Below, piece by piece: positions 63,037 through 64,000 of a stretch of 64,000 nucleotides of DNA. Each line of letters opens with the position of its first letter. Within the stretch, counting starts at the first letter, position 1. The stretch is from positions 3,167,001-3,231,000 of the forward strand of contig JARCOQ010000016.1 of NCBI GenBank assembly GCA_029207755.1, read 5' to 3'. Position numbers and translations under genes: made by a program. The notes under the pieces are model-generated. The model did no database searches. It had not been told where the DNA came from and saw nothing but the letters and a program-made list of their open reading frames with translations. This DNA comes from Chamaea fasciata (taxonomy: Eukaryota; Chordata; Aves; Passeriformes; Sylviidae).

Positions 63037-64000
63037 GTAAGAGGAACTTCTCCTGAGAGCTCTCATTTATGCCAAGTTGGGCTGCCTGATGTGGTTTCGT
63101 GTTTCTGGGGCTGTTTGTTTCAAGGTGGATTAAGACATGAATCCAATTAGTGCTGAGGGAAGAGCTGTGCAGTGAAGTGGCAGCACGTACCATTTGCTCT
63201 TTAATTACTGCTGTATTTTGAATACTGAAGCAGAATTTTAAAAGGGAAGTAGCAGTGGTTTTGTAGTTTTCCAGTGAAGGAGAGACGCTTTACAATCCAA
63301 TCTTCAAAACACTTGGGGAGTGCAACCAATGTAATCTTTGAGTTACAGTGAATAATAAGCTATTTCTGAGATTCAAGTGAATGCTAAAGCACAGACTGCC
63401 ATACTCAGTTACACCTTTCTGTGGGTCACTGTTTTCAGTCATTACAAAGGGCTGTGAAATCTTAAAAAGGATACCTGGAAGATCTCTAGGAGCTTCAACA
63501 TGGAAAGCTAGAACTGAGAAGCTGTTGAACCATCTGTATCTTTCCCCTAATTCCTTCTCTTCTGTTTTGCCCTTGACCTTGAGGGCTGAGGTTGTTTGGG
63601 ATCCCCTGTGCCCTGTTGCACCCTCCCACTGTTTCAATAGCAGCTGTGCAGTGTGGAAAGCATTTTGTGGTTTGTAGGTAACTTGCAAAAATCACACCAA
63701 AATCTGTGTCTGAATGAAAACAGGGCCAGGGTCACAATGCTGCAAATTCTAGCTCTCAAGAGGACAAACCTTTTTTTCCTTCTGCTTTGGGTTGAATGGT
63801 AAGGGCACAGTCTCTTTTGCCATTCTGAGCCCAGAGCCCTTAATATGGCAGATGCTGCAAAGGAACTTAAAGCTTTCTCATCCTTGATAGGCCATGAATG
63901 CAAGATTTATTGTCAATAAAGAGATTTAGCACGTAATTTAAATTTATACCAGCTAGAGTGCGTTATTTTGGGTTAGAGTACCTTATTTGGCTGTATGTTG
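63037..64000 (+). other. VPS35L: VPS35L intron 22, partial
   Basis: The GTAAGA donor follows ...MHDSV with two bases of the next codon pending. No exon encoding the expected continuation was found before the window ends, and no other feature was recognised here. Confidence 0.7.

Overview
The window is vertebrate nuclear DNA, most probably avian. The supports are short introns, CpG-rich gene starts, and degenerate CR1-type LINE 3' ends rather than mammalian SINEs. Four protein-coding genes fill it in an order I recall from human 16p12.3: TMC5, GDE1, CCP110, VPS35L. Their exons join in frame by GT-AG splicing and their proteins match the known families along most of their length, so these are intact genes and not pseudogenes. 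No prokaryotic feature, CRISPR array, phage or intact transposon was seen.

Layout. (1) About 238-15235, plus strand: the 3' part of TMC5, a multi-pass TMC-family membrane protein. Twenty-one coding exons are in the window and the N-terminus lies upstream. The last coding exon sits in a small CpG-rich patch. (2) About 16000-21950, minus strand: the complete six-exon GDE1 gene, a glycerophosphodiester phosphodiesterase, placed tail to tail with TMC5 and with a CpG-island promoter around 21.6-22.2 kb. (3) About 22.2-24.1 kb: a divergent promoter interval between GDE1 and CCP110. It holds a GGGGCC repeat next to the GDE1 start codon, a 40-bp minisatellite and further GC-rich patches. (4) 24783-38378, plus strand: the complete CCP110 coding sequence (14 coding exons, 1,013 aa), followed by an AT-rich 3' UTR of about 2 kb. 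(5) 40727-63036 and beyond, plus strand: the first 22 coding exons of VPS35L, the Retriever/Commander subunit. One of its introns has textbook U12-type (minor spliceosome) signals. The gene runs off the right edge.

The four genes are not an operon and do not form one pathway. They cover a channel-like membrane protein, a phospholipid-derivative hydrolase, a centriole-capping protein and an endosomal recycling subunit, and form a conserved neighbourhood. Much of the intronic sequence is unique with no recognisable content. I found no convincing new biological system. The best leads are the U12 intron, the structured GDE1/CCP110 promoter interval, the CpG-rich terminal TMC5 exon and the very short CCP110-VPS35L gap.
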